NCBI RefSeq assembly: GCF_002261185.1
Contig: NZ_NEVQ01000020.1
Coordinates: 1 to 64,000 of the forward strand
Source of the DNA: Bordetella genomosp. 4
GTDB lineage: Bacteria > Pseudomonadota > Gammaproteobacteria > Burkholderiales > Burkholderiaceae_B
Length of the DNA: 64,000 bases
Direction: 5' to 3'
Both the position numbers and the translations under genes were made by a program. The notes beneath the pieces are model-generated. The model had not been told where the DNA came from. It did not search any database and saw only the letters and a program-made list of their open reading frames with translations. Positions 53,451-62,491 of this stretch are shown one piece after another. How positions within the stretch are numbered: the stretch's first letter is position 1; each line of letters begins with the position of its first letter.

Positions 53451-54293
53451 ATGCGACAACTAGACACCGATCTGATCACGCAATGCATAGCCGACCTGTG
53501 TGTTGATGCCACGCACAACTTGCCTGAGGACGTAGTACAAGGCTTTCACCGTGCAGCGCAGAATGAAATCTCGCCACTAGGGAAATCGGTACTGCTCAAG
53601 CTCATTGAAAACGACAAAATCGCGCGCGATAACCAGGTTCCCTATTGCCATGATACGGGCTTGACGATTGTGTACGTCGAAATTGGCCAAGAGGTGTATC
53701 TGACTGGCGCCCCTTATCAAGAGGCTGTACATGAAGGCGTTCGCCAGGGTTACGCCAAGGGCTACATGCGCAAGTCGGTTGTGGGAGACCCCTTGCTGCG
53801 CGTGAACACCAATGACAATACGCCTGCCGTGATACACACGGAAATCGTGCCGGGATCTCAAGTCCGCATCACCGTCCTGCCCAAAGGCGGCGGAAGCGAG
53901 AACTGGAGCACGATGAAATTTCTGCTACCCGGAGAAGGCGCCGCCGGGGTAAAGCGCTTTGTCCTGGATGCGATCAATGCCGCCGGCGGCAGCGCCTGTC
54001 CGCCGCTGACGGTGGGGGTCGGCCTGGGAGGCAGCTTCGACAAAGTCACCGAAATCGCGAAAAAAGCCATTCTGCGCGACATCGGTGTACATCACCACGA
54101 CGCCCATATCGCTCAACTGGAACGCGAGCTCCTGGAAGACATCAACAAAACCGGCATAGGGCCACAAGGCTACGGCGGATCCAGCACGGCTTTATGGGTA
54201 GCGGTAGAAACCTACGCCTGCCATATCACCGCCCTGCCCGTCGCAGTCAATATTCAATGCCATGCATCGCGCCGAAAAACCGCCGTCATCTAG
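53451..54293 (+). CDS. Fe-S hydro-lyase alpha subunit (L-tartrate dehydratase / class I fumarase type)
   Basis: 280 residues. Three conserved cysteines that would ligate the [4Fe-4S] cluster: PYCHDTG (~63), GSACPPLT (~183) and IQCHASRR (~268). The alpha subunit of two-protein fumarase/TtdA-type enzymes; shorter than E. coli TtdA. It would act with the next gene, adding or removing water to a C4 dicarboxylate (L-tartrate to oxaloacetate, or fumarate to malate). Both are consistent with the flanking D-tartrate dehydratase-like and aspartate dehydrogenase genes. Confidence 0.85.
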   Translation: MRQLDTDLITQCIADLCVDATHNLPEDVVQGFHRAAQNEISPLGKSVLLKLIENDKIARDNQVPYCHDTGLTIVYVEIGQEVYLTGAPYQEAVHEGVRQGYAKGYMRKSVVGDPLLRVNTNDNTPAVIHTEIVPGSQVRITVLPKGGGSENWSTMKFLLPGEGAAGVKRFVLDAINAAGGSACPPLTVGVGLGGSFDKVTEIAKKAILRDIGVHHHDAHIAQLERELLEDINKTGIGPQGYGGSSTALWVAVETYACHITALPVAVNIQCHASRRKTAVI

Positions 54294-54302
54294 GGGAAAA
54301 GC

Positions 54303-54869
54303 ATGACCACATATCGATTGACCACGCCGTTGACGGATGATGCCATCAAACAGTTGAACGTCGGCGACGAAGTACTGCTCAGCGGCATCATCTACATGGC
54401 ACGCGATGCGGCACACAAACGCCTGATCGATCTGCTGCGCGAGAATAAGCCCTTGCCCGTGGATCTGCGCGGACAAACGGTGTTCTATGGCGGCCCAGGG
54501 CCGACAAAGCCGGGCCATGTCATTGGTGTGGTGGCCCCTACGTCCGCTTATCGTATGGACCCCTATGCCACGGTGCTCTTTGATTATGGCGTCAAGGCTG
54601 CAATCGGAAAAGGCAATCGGGGGACCGACATAAGGCAGTCCTGCCAGGAGAATTGCGCCGTAGGTTTCTCGGCCATAGGGGGAATATCGGCCACACTGTT
54701 TGCGTGCATCAAAAGCGCAACCATCGTCGCCTATGAAGACCTGAAAACAGAAGCTATCCAACGGCTGGAAATCGAGAACTTTCCGCTTCTGGTCACGAAT
54801 GACGCACATGGCCGGGACCTTTACGAAGAGGAAGTCCAAAAATACCGGTCCCAGTTGAACGCAAGCTAA
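54303..54869 (+). CDS. Fe-S hydro-lyase beta subunit (L-tartrate dehydratase / fumarase type)
   Basis: 188 residues. GDEVLLSGIIYMARDAAHKR, YGGPGPTKPG and IGKGNRG are the conserved blocks of the TtdB/FumA C-terminal-type beta subunit, which closes the active site on the alpha subunit. It starts 9 bp after the alpha stop, so the two are cotranscribed. The aspartate dehydrogenase gene follows after 96 bp. Confidence 0.87.
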   Translation: MTTYRLTTPLTDDAIKQLNVGDEVLLSGIIYMARDAAHKRLIDLLRENKPLPVDLRGQTVFYGGPGPTKPGHVIGVVAPTSAYRMDPYATVLFDYGVKAAIGKGNRGTDIRQSCQENCAVGFSAIGGISATLFACIKSATIVAYEDLKTEAIQRLEIENFPLLVTNDAHGRDLYEEEVQKYRSQLNAS

Positions 54870-54965
54870 GAGACATCCTGCGACGCATATTCCACGGGTC
54901 GGGGCAAAGGGGGAGTCGTCACAGTTCGGCCTATACTTGCCCACATCAAGCCACAAGGAAACCGA

Positions 54966-55781
54966 ATGAGTGCTGTATCCCCTACCCTGCGTGTTGGCAT
55001 CGCCGGCTTCGGATCGATAGGCAAGTCGATCGCGAAAAAGATCGATGCCGGCATCCCCGGCCTGCAACTGAGCGCCCTCGGCGTTCGTGATGTCGACAAG
55101 GCGCGCAGCGCCCACAACTTTGCCACACCGCCTGTTTACACCGACATAGATCATCTGGTGGAGCATTGCGACGTGGTGGTCGAGTGCGCGCCAGCTGCGC
55201 TGTTGCCTCGCATCGCCGAACCGGTACTCAAGGCAGGAAAAAAGCTGCTGGTACTGAGTTCCGGAGCACTGCTGTTGACCGAGCAGCTTATCGAGGTCGC
55301 GCGCGAACACGGCGGGCAGATTATCGTAGCTACCGGGGCGCTGCTCGGACTGGACGCCGTGACCGCTGCGGCGGAAGGCAAGATCAACGAGGTACGAATG
55401 GTCAGCCGCAAACCTCCGATAGGATTTTCCGGGGCGCCGTACGTCGTTCAAAACAATATCGATCTGGACGCGATCAAAGAGCCCACCCGCATTTACACCG
55501 GCACGGCGCGCGAGGCCGCGACGGGTTTCCCCGCCAACTTGAACGTCGCCGTGTCCTTATCGCTGGCTGGCGTAGGGCCGGATCGCACGATCCTCGAGAT
55601 CTGGGCCGATCCGACGATATCCCGCAATATCCACCGTATCGAAGTGGATTCGGATGACGCCAAGCTGAGCATGGAAATTCAGAACGTGCCCAGCGAGAAT
55701 CCAAAGACCGGCCGGATTACGGCGCTGTCTGCCATAGCCGCGCTGCGCAAGCTCGTGGCGCCATTACGTATCGGCACCTGA
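54966..55781 (+). CDS. L-aspartate dehydrogenase (NadX-type)
   Basis: 271 residues. Rossmann motif GIAGFGSIGKSIA (~11-23), ATGALLGLDAV, a GFPANLNVAVSLSLAGVGPDRT block, the catalytic His in NIHRIEV and the C-terminal ENPKTGRITALSAIAALR. It interconverts oxaloacetate plus ammonia and aspartate with NAD(P)H (or makes iminoaspartate for NAD synthesis). Beside the tartrate dehydratase genes the amination direction would turn oxaloacetate into aspartate (inference). An AAGGA site precedes the ATG; a long hairpin terminator follows. Confidence 0.9.
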   Translation: MSAVSPTLRVGIAGFGSIGKSIAKKIDAGIPGLQLSALGVRDVDKARSAHNFATPPVYTDIDHLVEHCDVVVECAPAALLPRIAEPVLKAGKKLLVLSSGALLLTEQLIEVAREHGGQIIVATGALLGLDAVTAAAEGKINEVRMVSRKPPIGFSGAPYVVQNNIDLDAIKEPTRIYTGTAREAATGFPANLNVAVSLSLAGVGPDRTILEIWADPTISRNIHRIEVDSDDAKLSMEIQNVPSENPKTGRITALSAIAALRKLVAPLRIGT

Positions 55782-55786
55782 CGTAC

Positions 55787-55821
55787 CCACTGCTCGCACA
55801 GCGACGCTGTGCGAGCAGTGG
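55787..55821. terminator. bidirectional terminator-like hairpin, 16-bp perfect stem
   Basis: 55787-55802 pairs perfectly with 55806-55821 around a 3-nt loop (GAC), between the convergent aspartate dehydrogenase gene and the ABC ATPase gene. There is no T tract on either strand, so it may act as a barrier or mRNA-end stabiliser rather than a classical intrinsic terminator. Confidence 0.65.
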
Positions 55822-55843
55822 AAATCATGATGCGATGTCACCA

Positions 55844-56854
55844 TCATTGCATGATGGCTTCCGGGGTCCGCTCCACACCTTCTACAGCCAAAGGATAGAA
55901 GCAGGCAACCGATCTATCCTTGCTTGTTTCACAGGTCAGCAGCGGAATCTGCCGATGACAGTCATCCTGCGCCCGCGAGCATCGAGGATGAAACGTGCAT
56001 CCCGGTGGCAGATTGGTCGGTGCGGGGATTTCCCCTACGATCCTAGACAACGCAATGCGTGCGCCGGGATCGGGTACCGGGGATGAGTCCCGCAAGATAC
56101 GGCTATAGGGATGCAGCGGCGCATCCAACACCTGCTGTGTCGGCCCCTGTTCGATAATACGGCCCAAATACATCACGCAGACCGTATCGCAAAAATGCCG
56201 TATTACGCCCAGATCATGGGACACAAAGACGAAAGACAATCCACGCTCGCGCTTTAACCGATCCAGCAATTGCAGAATCTGCGCCTGCACCGAGACATCC
56301 AAAGCCGATACAGGCTCATCCGCCACTATCAGTTCCGGGTCCAGCACCAGTGCTCGTGCGATACCGATACGTTGACGCTGACCTCCTGAAAATTCGTGCG
56401 GATAGCGTTCCAACGCGCTCGAGGGCAAACCCACTTCCTGAATCGTGCTTTGAACCTTTGCCTCGATCTCGCGTGCAGAACCCAAACCATGCACGATCAA
56501 GGGCTCTGACAAGGTCTGACGCACTGTACGCCGCGGATTCAATGAGGCGTAGGGATCCTGGAACACGATTTGAATACGTTGACGCAGCGCCCGCATCTGC
56601 GATGCGCTGGCCTGCCTCAGATCTTGCCCGTCGAATACGATGTTGCCTTCGTCGGGCTCGACCAGACGCAGCAGGGCACGGGCCACCGTCGATTTTCCGC
56701 AGCCGGACTCTCCGACCAGGCCCAGCGACTGCCCCCGCGCCACACTGAACGACACATCGTTCACCGCACGGACGATGGTTTTCCTCCCGCCGAGAAAGCC
56801 GCCGCCGCTCTCAAAACGCTTGACCAGGTTATGGACTTGCAGGATGTCAGTCAT
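55844..56854 (-). CDS. dipeptide/oligopeptide-type ABC transporter ATP-binding protein (DppF-like)
   Basis: 336 residues: Walker A GESGCGKSTVA, signature FSGGQRQRIG, Walker B LIVADEPVSALDVSVQ, and the C-terminal oligopeptide-ABC motif with CTFHPRC (Fe-S or Zn-type cysteines seen in Dpp/Opp ATPases). Overlaps the preceding DppD-like gene by 4 bp (ATGA). The last gene of the leftward opine/D-amino-acid operon. Confidence 0.92.
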   Translation of the reverse strand: MTDILQVHNLVKRFESGGGFLGGRKTIVRAVNDVSFSVARGQSLGLVGESGCGKSTVARALLRLVEPDEGNIVFDGQDLRQASASQMRALRQRIQIVFQDPYASLNPRRTVRQTLSEPLIVHGLGSAREIEAKVQSTIQEVGLPSSALERYPHEFSGGQRQRIGIARALVLDPELIVADEPVSALDVSVQAQILQLLDRLKRERGLSFVFVSHDLGVIRHFCDTVCVMYLGRIIEQGPTQQVLDAPLHPYSRILRDSSPVPDPGARIALSRIVGEIPAPTNLPPGCTFHPRCSRAQDDCHRQIPLLTCETSKDRSVACFYPLAVEGVERTPEAIMQ

Positions 56855-57846
56855 ATGGGCCTCTTTTTCGATTCAACGCGCACGACGCAACGGACCTGAT
56901 GATCCGGACTGATAGGTTCCAGCGCGGGCGCCTGCTCCTCACAGCGAGCCTCTCGCAGCGGACAGCGAGACGCATAGGCACAGCCCCGTGGCATGGCAGT
57001 GATTGCCGGCACGCTGCCTGGGATGGGCTCCAGTACTGCGGTATCCAGGTCCACACGAGGCATCGCCCGCAACAAGGCCTCGGTATATGGATGCGTAGGC
57101 CGCGCAAACAAGGTCTTCACATCCGCGGTTTCCACTACCTCGCCGGCATACATCACGGCGACGCGGTCCGCGATCTGGGCCACCACGCCCAGGTTGTGCG
57201 TGATAAAGACAACGGCCATGCCGTGCGCCTCTTTCAACTCTGACAACAGACTCAAAATCTGAGCCTGTATGGTGACGTCCAATGCTGTTGTTGGCTCGTC
57301 AGCCAACAGAACCTTGGGCTTGCAGGCCAGCGCCATGGCAATCATCACACGTTGACGCATGCCACCCGAGAACTGGTGGGGATAGTCGCCAAACCGGCTT
57401 GCTGCGGCAGGTATTTTTACCTCCTCCAAGGCCTCCAGCGCCAGCGCGCGCGCCTCGCGCCATGACAAATGGCGATGCTGGCGAATCGCCTCGGCAATCT
57501 GGTCGCCCACCGTCATCGTCGGATTCAGCGAGGTCATCGGCTCCTGGAAGATCATGGCGATCGCATCGCCACGCAGCGCCGCCATCTGTTTTTCCGTTAT
57601 CGACGCGAGGTCACGGCCCTCTAGCAGTATCTGGCCGCCGCCATGACGTGACCCTGCCTCGGGCAGCAGACGCAACACCGATAAGGCGGTCACGCTCTTG
57701 CCGCTGCCCGATTCGCCCACAACGGCCAGCGTTTCATTTTTCCGCACCGTCAGCGACACATCCCGTACAGCGGCATGCCAGGCGCCCCCAACACGGAATT
57801 CAGTGCGCAGGTTGCGCAGCTCCAGGACAGCATCTTGTGTGCTCAT
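56851..57846 (-). CDS. dipeptide/oligopeptide-type ABC transporter ATP-binding protein (DppD-like)
   Basis: 331 residues: Walker A GESGSGKSVTAL, signature FSGGMRQRVM, Walker B VLLADEPTTALDVTIQ and the C-terminal CAYASRCPLREARCEEQ cysteine cluster. Overlaps DppC-like by 4 bp and DppF-like by 4 bp. Pairs with DppF as the two-ATPase engine of the importer. Confidence 0.92.
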   Translation of the reverse strand: MSTQDAVLELRNLRTEFRVGGAWHAAVRDVSLTVRKNETLAVVGESGSGKSVTALSVLRLLPEAGSRHGGGQILLEGRDLASITEKQMAALRGDAIAMIFQEPMTSLNPTMTVGDQIAEAIRQHRHLSWREARALALEALEEVKIPAAASRFGDYPHQFSGGMRQRVMIAMALACKPKVLLADEPTTALDVTIQAQILSLLSELKEAHGMAVVFITHNLGVVAQIADRVAVMYAGEVVETADVKTLFARPTHPYTEALLRAMPRVDLDTAVLEPIPGSVPAITAMPRGCAYASRCPLREARCEEQAPALEPISPDHQVRCVVRVESKKRPI

Positions 57847-58715
57847 GAGCGCTCCGATCGGAGTTTGGGATCAATGGCGTCGCGCAAGGCATCGCCCAAC
57901 AGATTCAATGCCAATACCGTCAACAGAATCGCAATACTGGGAAATACGGTCAGCCACCAGGCGTCCAGGATGTTTTCAAAACCCTCGCGAATCATGCTGC
58001 CCCAGGTCGCTGCGGGTGGCGGCACGCCCAAGCCGATAAAGCTCAGCGACGCCTCCGTGCGTATAGCAGAAGCCATCCACAATGACCCCAACACCACCAC
58101 ATCCGAAATCATGTTGGGCAGAATATGCACACCCATCAAGCGGAATGGGCCATAACCCAGTGCGCGGCCAGCCTCCACAAAATCCCGTTGCTTTAAAGCA
58201 ATCGTGGGCGCGCGAGCCACGCGCACAAATGGCGCAATCTCGGTAATCGCAATCGCGATGATCAGGTTTTCCAGGCTCGCGCCCAGCATGGCCGCCACCA
58301 TCAGGCCCAACAGCAACGTCGGAAAGGACAGCAGGACATCCACCAGCCCCATGATGAGTTGGTCGACCACACCACCGACATAGCCTGCCAGAATCCCCAG
58401 CGCCGACCCGATACACATGGCGATCAGAATCGCCACGAACCCTACTAATAATGAAACTCTAGCTCCATAAATCAAGCGCGATAACACGTCACGCCCATAG
58501 CTATCGGTGCCCAGCCAGAACTCGGCAGACGGCGGCTCCAGACGATAAGCGATGTTTTGCGACAACGGATCGTGCGGCGCCAGCCATGGCGCAAACACTG
58601 CGGCCAGCACGATCAATAGCAACAATCCTATTCCCAGCCAGGAGAGCCGGTTTTTGCGTAGAGCCTGCCACAAGGCATTCGGCCTCGCGGCTACAGGTGC
58701 GGCGATAGCGCTCAT
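57843..58715 (-). CDS. dipeptide-type ABC transporter permease (DppC-like)
   Basis: 290 residues, six helices. LGTDSYGRDVLSRLIYGARVSL is the usual N-terminal block after the first helix, with EAGRALGYGPFRLMGVHILPN as the EAA coupling loop. Overlaps the DppB-like gene by 4 bp. Short N-terminal cytoplasmic tail rich in Ala/Arg. Confidence 0.92.
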   Translation of the reverse strand: MSAIAAPVAARPNALWQALRKNRLSWLGIGLLLLIVLAAVFAPWLAPHDPLSQNIAYRLEPPSAEFWLGTDSYGRDVLSRLIYGARVSLLVGFVAILIAMCIGSALGILAGYVGGVVDQLIMGLVDVLLSFPTLLLGLMVAAMLGASLENLIIAIAITEIAPFVRVARAPTIALKQRDFVEAGRALGYGPFRLMGVHILPNMISDVVVLGSLWMASAIRTEASLSFIGLGVPPPAATWGSMIREGFENILDAWWLTVFPSIAILLTVLALNLLGDALRDAIDPKLRSERS

Positions 58716-59653
58716 TTGTATTTCACCCTCGGGTCCACTAACCCATACACCAGGTCAGTCAATAGATTCACCACAATCACACATGATGCAAAGACCACCA
58801 TCAGACCCTGCAGCAGCGTGTAATCACGCGCGTTCAACGCGCCCAGGATCAGCTTGCCCAGACCCGGGCGGTTGAACACAATCTCGGTCAACACGGAGTT
58901 GCCGATCAATGTGCCGAAATACAGCCCTACCACGGTCACGATGGGAATCAATGCGTTGCGCAAGCCGTGCCGCAAAATCAAGCGCATAGGCCTGACACCC
59001 TTCGCCTTGGCGGTGCGCACATAGTCTTCCCCCAGCACTCCCAGCATTGACGAACGTGTCACGCGCATGACGTAGGCCGTCATGATCAGACCGAGGTTGA
59101 ATGCGGGCAATACCAAATTGTGCAGCTGTGTTTTCCAGTCGCCTGATACCGAGCTGCCGATGACCGGGAACCAACGCAACTGGATCGCAAACACTAACAG
59201 CATCAGTATCGCGGATACAAAGGCGGGAAAGGACAGACCCGTCAACGACAGCAGCCGTCCCAGGTAATCCGGCCAGGCATTGCGCCGCAGCGCCGCCCAG
59301 ATACCTAGCGGCAATCCGAACACCACCCCAATCAGAATCGACGCCAGCGTGAGCTGAATCGTCCAGGGCAACACCAGCGACACCTCGTGCAGCACCGTCC
59401 TGCCGCTGGCCATCGACACGCCAAAATTGCCCGACAACATGTCTTTCAGGAAATCCAAATATTGAATATGCGTCGGTAAATCCAGCCCCAAACGCGCACG
59501 CAGCGCCTGCAGGGCCTCGGCACTGGCCTGATCGCCCAGCATCACTGCGGCGGGATCGCCAGGCACGAGACGTACCAGAATGAACACCGCCGTCAACATC
59601 GCCAGCAGCGTGGGAATAGCCAGCAACAATCGCTTGGCTGCATAGCGCATCAT
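58712..59653 (-). CDS. dipeptide-type ABC transporter permease (DppB-like)
   Basis: 313 residues, six helices. Typical N-terminal FILVRLVPGDPAAVMLG, EAA-loop DYVRTAKAKGVRPMRLILRH and C-terminal DLVYGLVDPRVKYK. Overlaps the upstream FAD oxidoreductase gene by 4 bp (ATGA), coupling transport to the oxidase subunits in one transcript. Confidence 0.92.
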   Translation of the reverse strand: MMRYAAKRLLLAIPTLLAMLTAVFILVRLVPGDPAAVMLGDQASAEALQALRARLGLDLPTHIQYLDFLKDMLSGNFGVSMASGRTVLHEVSLVLPWTIQLTLASILIGVVFGLPLGIWAALRRNAWPDYLGRLLSLTGLSFPAFVSAILMLLVFAIQLRWFPVIGSSVSGDWKTQLHNLVLPAFNLGLIMTAYVMRVTRSSMLGVLGEDYVRTAKAKGVRPMRLILRHGLRNALIPIVTVVGLYFGTLIGNSVLTEIVFNRPGLGKLILGALNARDYTLLQGLMVVFASCVIVVNLLTDLVYGLVDPRVKYK

Positions 59654-60789
59654 GAGCTTTTCTCCTTGGCAAAGGCTGGCATCAACCGGCGTGCATCCAG
59701 GGCCTGAATGGGCCGAGACGTCTTCCCCGTCAGTATCAGATCGGCCAGCGTCGCGCCGACGACGGGCACCAGTTCGAACCCGTGGCCAGAGAATCCGAAA
59801 GCATGGAACACCCCGGGAGCATTGGGCGAGGGTCCCACTACGGGCAGCATGTCATCCGTCTTGGCCTCCAACCCTGCCCACACTCGCACGATCCGGATAT
59901 CCCGCACAGAGGGAAAGAGATCGGTGGCCGAACGTGCTCCTTTAGCGAGCACCTGCATACGCGCCGTGGACGTTTCGCGGTCCAGATCGGGGATGCCTTG
60001 CAAGCCGCCGCCTATGACCAATGTCCCTTGATCGGATTGTTTGAACGATAACGAACGCCCCATGATGGCCACCACCGGTTTGATGAATGGGCGCAATCGT
60101 TCGCTGACCATCATCATCGATGACTTGGTAGCCAGCGGGATATCGTCACCCGCCATCGCTGCGACCCGCCCGGACCATGCTCCTGCGGCGTTCACAATCG
60201 CGCCCGCACTCCATTCGCGGCCGCCATCGGCCGACACGAGCCAACCTTGGCTGGTTTTTTTCAGGGCATTTACACCACAGTGCTCGACCAATGTCACACC
60301 CGCATCGACTGCGCTGCTTCGAAATGCCCGCAATGCGCGATGGGGATCTGCCGCGCCATCACGCCGCGTGTAGGATGCGCCGAGGCAATGATGCGACAAC
60401 TCCGGCAACAAACGGCGCAACTCCGCTGGGCCTATCATCTCCTCGTGCGTATAGCCATCTGCGCGCAAACCATTTACGCGCGCTTCCAGCTTGCTCAAAG
60501 CACCGGCATTCTCGGCCACGCAGATTTGTCCATTGGCATGGAATCCGCAGTCGTCCCCCACCAGGGACTCCAGCGCATGCCACATATCGAGTGCCTCCAG
60601 TGACAGATCCAACTCGCCCCGATCCCGGTTCAGCGTGCGCACACCGGCCGCCGTAGCACCGGAGGCATGGCGGCCTACCCAATGTTTTTCCACCACCAAT
60701 ACGCGCGCGCTACGCCGTGCCAGATGCAGCGCTGCAGACAACCCGTGCAGGCCGCCCCCAATCACAATAACGTCATAGGCCTGAGTCAT
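59650..60789 (-). CDS. FAD-dependent oxidoreductase, DAO/glycine-oxidase family
   Basis: 379 residues. N-terminal FAD motif VIGGGLHGLSAALHLAR (~9-25), a substrate lid domain, and the C-terminal GFSGHGFELVPVVG loop of DadA/sarcosine-oxidase-like enzymes. Oxidises a primary or secondary amine by family. A second DAO-type gene (62460-63599) and the NAD/FAD and 2Fe-2S subunit genes are in the same unit, so this may be an alternative catalytic subunit or act on a product. The substrate is unknown. Confidence 0.83.
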   Translation of the reverse strand: MTQAYDVIVIGGGLHGLSAALHLARRSARVLVVEKHWVGRHASGATAAGVRTLNRDRGELDLSLEALDMWHALESLVGDDCGFHANGQICVAENAGALSKLEARVNGLRADGYTHEEMIGPAELRRLLPELSHHCLGASYTRRDGAADPHRALRAFRSSAVDAGVTLVEHCGVNALKKTSQGWLVSADGGREWSAGAIVNAAGAWSGRVAAMAGDDIPLATKSSMMMVSERLRPFIKPVVAIMGRSLSFKQSDQGTLVIGGGLQGIPDLDRETSTARMQVLAKGARSATDLFPSVRDIRIVRVWAGLEAKTDDMLPVVGPSPNAPGVFHAFGFSGHGFELVPVVGATLADLILTGKTSRPIQALDARRLMPAFAKEKSS

Positions 60790-62186
60790 TCTTTTTCACC
60801 ATCCAGATCCAAGCTGGCGAGTTCACCCAGTGTCAGAGGTTTCAGTGGCGGACGAATACGATAGAAACCCACCTGCGCCACTGGCCGCTGCTGCTCGGCA
60901 GCCAGGATATGCGCGATGGTGTAGCCACATTGCCTGCCCTGACATGGCCCCATCCCGGCTCGTGTGAATGACTTGATCTGATTAGGGCCCGGTTGCCCTA
61001 ATGCTGCTACGCGACGGATATCACCCGCGGTCAGTTCCTCGCAACGGCAGACAATCGTATCGTCACTCGGCACAAAGATGCTTGCTCGCGGCGGATACAT
61101 AGCGTCCAACATAGGACGCAATCGTTGCTGGTCGGCCAATTGTTTTCGCAACGGTAGCGCCTGTTCGGCAGCCTGCTGTGCAGTCAACTTGCCCGCCTGC
61201 AACGCTATCCCGATTGCCGCAAGTTCGCCGCGGGTGCAAGCGGCGTTGGCCCCAGCAATACCGGCGCCATCACCTGCGAGATATACGCCGCGCTGCGAAG
61301 TTTGCCCCCACTCGTCGACATCGGGCACCAGGCATGCCTGCTGATCACTCCAATGATGTGTACAGTCGAGCGCGCGCGTCATATGGATGGACGGCACCAC
61401 ACCCTCATGAACCAAGACGACCTTCGCAGGGACTCGTTGCGTAGCTCCGCCATTCACGGTGTACTCGAGCGTTTCCAGCTTGCCGTCACCCAGTGCACGA
61501 AACGACTGCACGTTTCGGATCCGTTTGACACCCGCCTGTCTCAACTCACGCAGCCAGCTTAAACCCTTGCGGATTTCGCCAAAGCGTTGCAACACGTCAC
61601 CCAGATAAGGCATGGCACGCCGCCAACCACCGGCAGGCGAAGTATCCAGCCACCCTGCAACACGGCCGCCTGCGCGCACCAACTGCGCCATGTACAACAA
61701 TGGCAAGGGGCCGCTGCCAACCACCCAAATGGGATCGGCAGGAACTTGCTGCGAGGTTTTCAACAGGATCTGTGCAGCCCCCACCGTCAACACACCGGGC
61801 AAGGTCCAGCCCGGAAATGGTGCGGGCCGTTCCTGTGCTCCTGTGGCCAGCAACACCTGATCGGCACGTATGACTTCGGCCTGGCCTGCGCGGCTCTTAT
61901 ACACATGCCAGCCCGGCTCAATCTGCCAGACCTGCGTCTGAGATTCATAATCCGCCCCCGACGCACGAAATGCGGCCGCCAAATGCTGCCCAGCGCGATA
62001 CTCGTCGCCCAGTAGCTTTCCTGTCGTGGTAGCAGCCACGGTTTCTACTGCGCGCCAGATCTGGCCTCCCGGCGCAGGCTGCTCGTCCACCACCAGCACC
62101 GACAATCCCGCCGCCCGCAAACGTATCGCCGCGCTCATGCCGGCAGGCCCCGCCCCCACAATCAACACATTTACTTCGCGCGTCAT
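60786..62186 (-). CDS. opine/hydroxyproline dehydrogenase-type alpha subunit (FAD/NAD + BFD [2Fe-2S])
   Basis: 466 residues. N-terminal Rossmann motif GAGPAGMSAAIRLRAAG (11-27) and VVDEQPAPGGQIWR; a central second dinucleotide motif; a C-terminal BFD-like domain (~385-440) with four cysteines, VCRCEE and GPCQGRQC, for a [2Fe-2S] cluster. This is the electron-transfer subunit type of octopine/nopaline oxidase, HcnB and cis-hydroxy-D-proline dehydrogenase. Overlaps the 2Fe-2S subunit gene and the next FAD gene by 4 bp each. Confidence 0.87.
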   Translation of the reverse strand: MTREVNVLIVGAGPAGMSAAIRLRAAGLSVLVVDEQPAPGGQIWRAVETVAATTTGKLLGDEYRAGQHLAAAFRASGADYESQTQVWQIEPGWHVYKSRAGQAEVIRADQVLLATGAQERPAPFPGWTLPGVLTVGAAQILLKTSQQVPADPIWVVGSGPLPLLYMAQLVRAGGRVAGWLDTSPAGGWRRAMPYLGDVLQRFGEIRKGLSWLRELRQAGVKRIRNVQSFRALGDGKLETLEYTVNGGATQRVPAKVVLVHEGVVPSIHMTRALDCTHHWSDQQACLVPDVDEWGQTSQRGVYLAGDGAGIAGANAACTRGELAAIGIALQAGKLTAQQAAEQALPLRKQLADQQRLRPMLDAMYPPRASIFVPSDDTIVCRCEELTAGDIRRVAALGQPGPNQIKSFTRAGMGPCQGRQCGYTIAHILAAEQQRPVAQVGFYRIRPPLKPLTLGELASLDLDGEKE

Positions 62187-62491
62187 GGCAGGACACTCCG
62201 TTTTCCGAATTGACGTTCGACGCGCATGCCTTCACGCACTGTCACGAGACAGGTCTGTGTAGACGCCACGCCATCCACAATAGCCAGGCAATCGAAGCAC
62301 ACCCCCATCATGCAATACGGCGCGCGCGGGCTTTCGTTTACCGGCGTCGTACGCGATGCTGCCGTTTGCTGGCGCAGCAATACGGCCGCTACCGTTTCGC
62401 CGGGCTCGGCACGGACCGGCACCCCGTCTATCGTCAAAGTCAGCGCCTGGGCGCCAGGTTCATGCAGCTTGCGAAACATCGAAGCGCTCAT
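62183..62491 (-). CDS. (2Fe-2S) subunit, HcnA/OoxA-small type
   Basis: 102 residues from the ATG at 62491 (a second ATG at 62479 is possible). Sequence runs LTIDGVPVRAEPGETVAAVL, then the ferredoxin-like cysteine pattern YCMMGVCFDC (C-x4-C-x2-C) and a fourth Cys in STQTCLV. Start overlaps the preceding DAO gene by 32 bp. It is a small electron-transfer subunit that completes an alpha-beta-gamma dehydrogenase with the neighbouring FAD proteins. Confidence 0.85.
   Translation of the reverse strand: MSASMFRKLHEPGAQALTLTIDGVPVRAEPGETVAAVLLRQQTAASRTTPVNESPRAPYCMMGVCFDCLAIVDGVASTQTCLVTVREGMRVERQFGKRSVLP

Noticed and set aside
53451-54869. Assigning the Fe-S hydro-lyase to fumarase of the TCA cycle only
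   Set aside because: The sequence cannot separate fumarase from L-tartrate dehydratase; the neighbouring TarD-like enzyme makes tartrate at least as likely, so both are kept.
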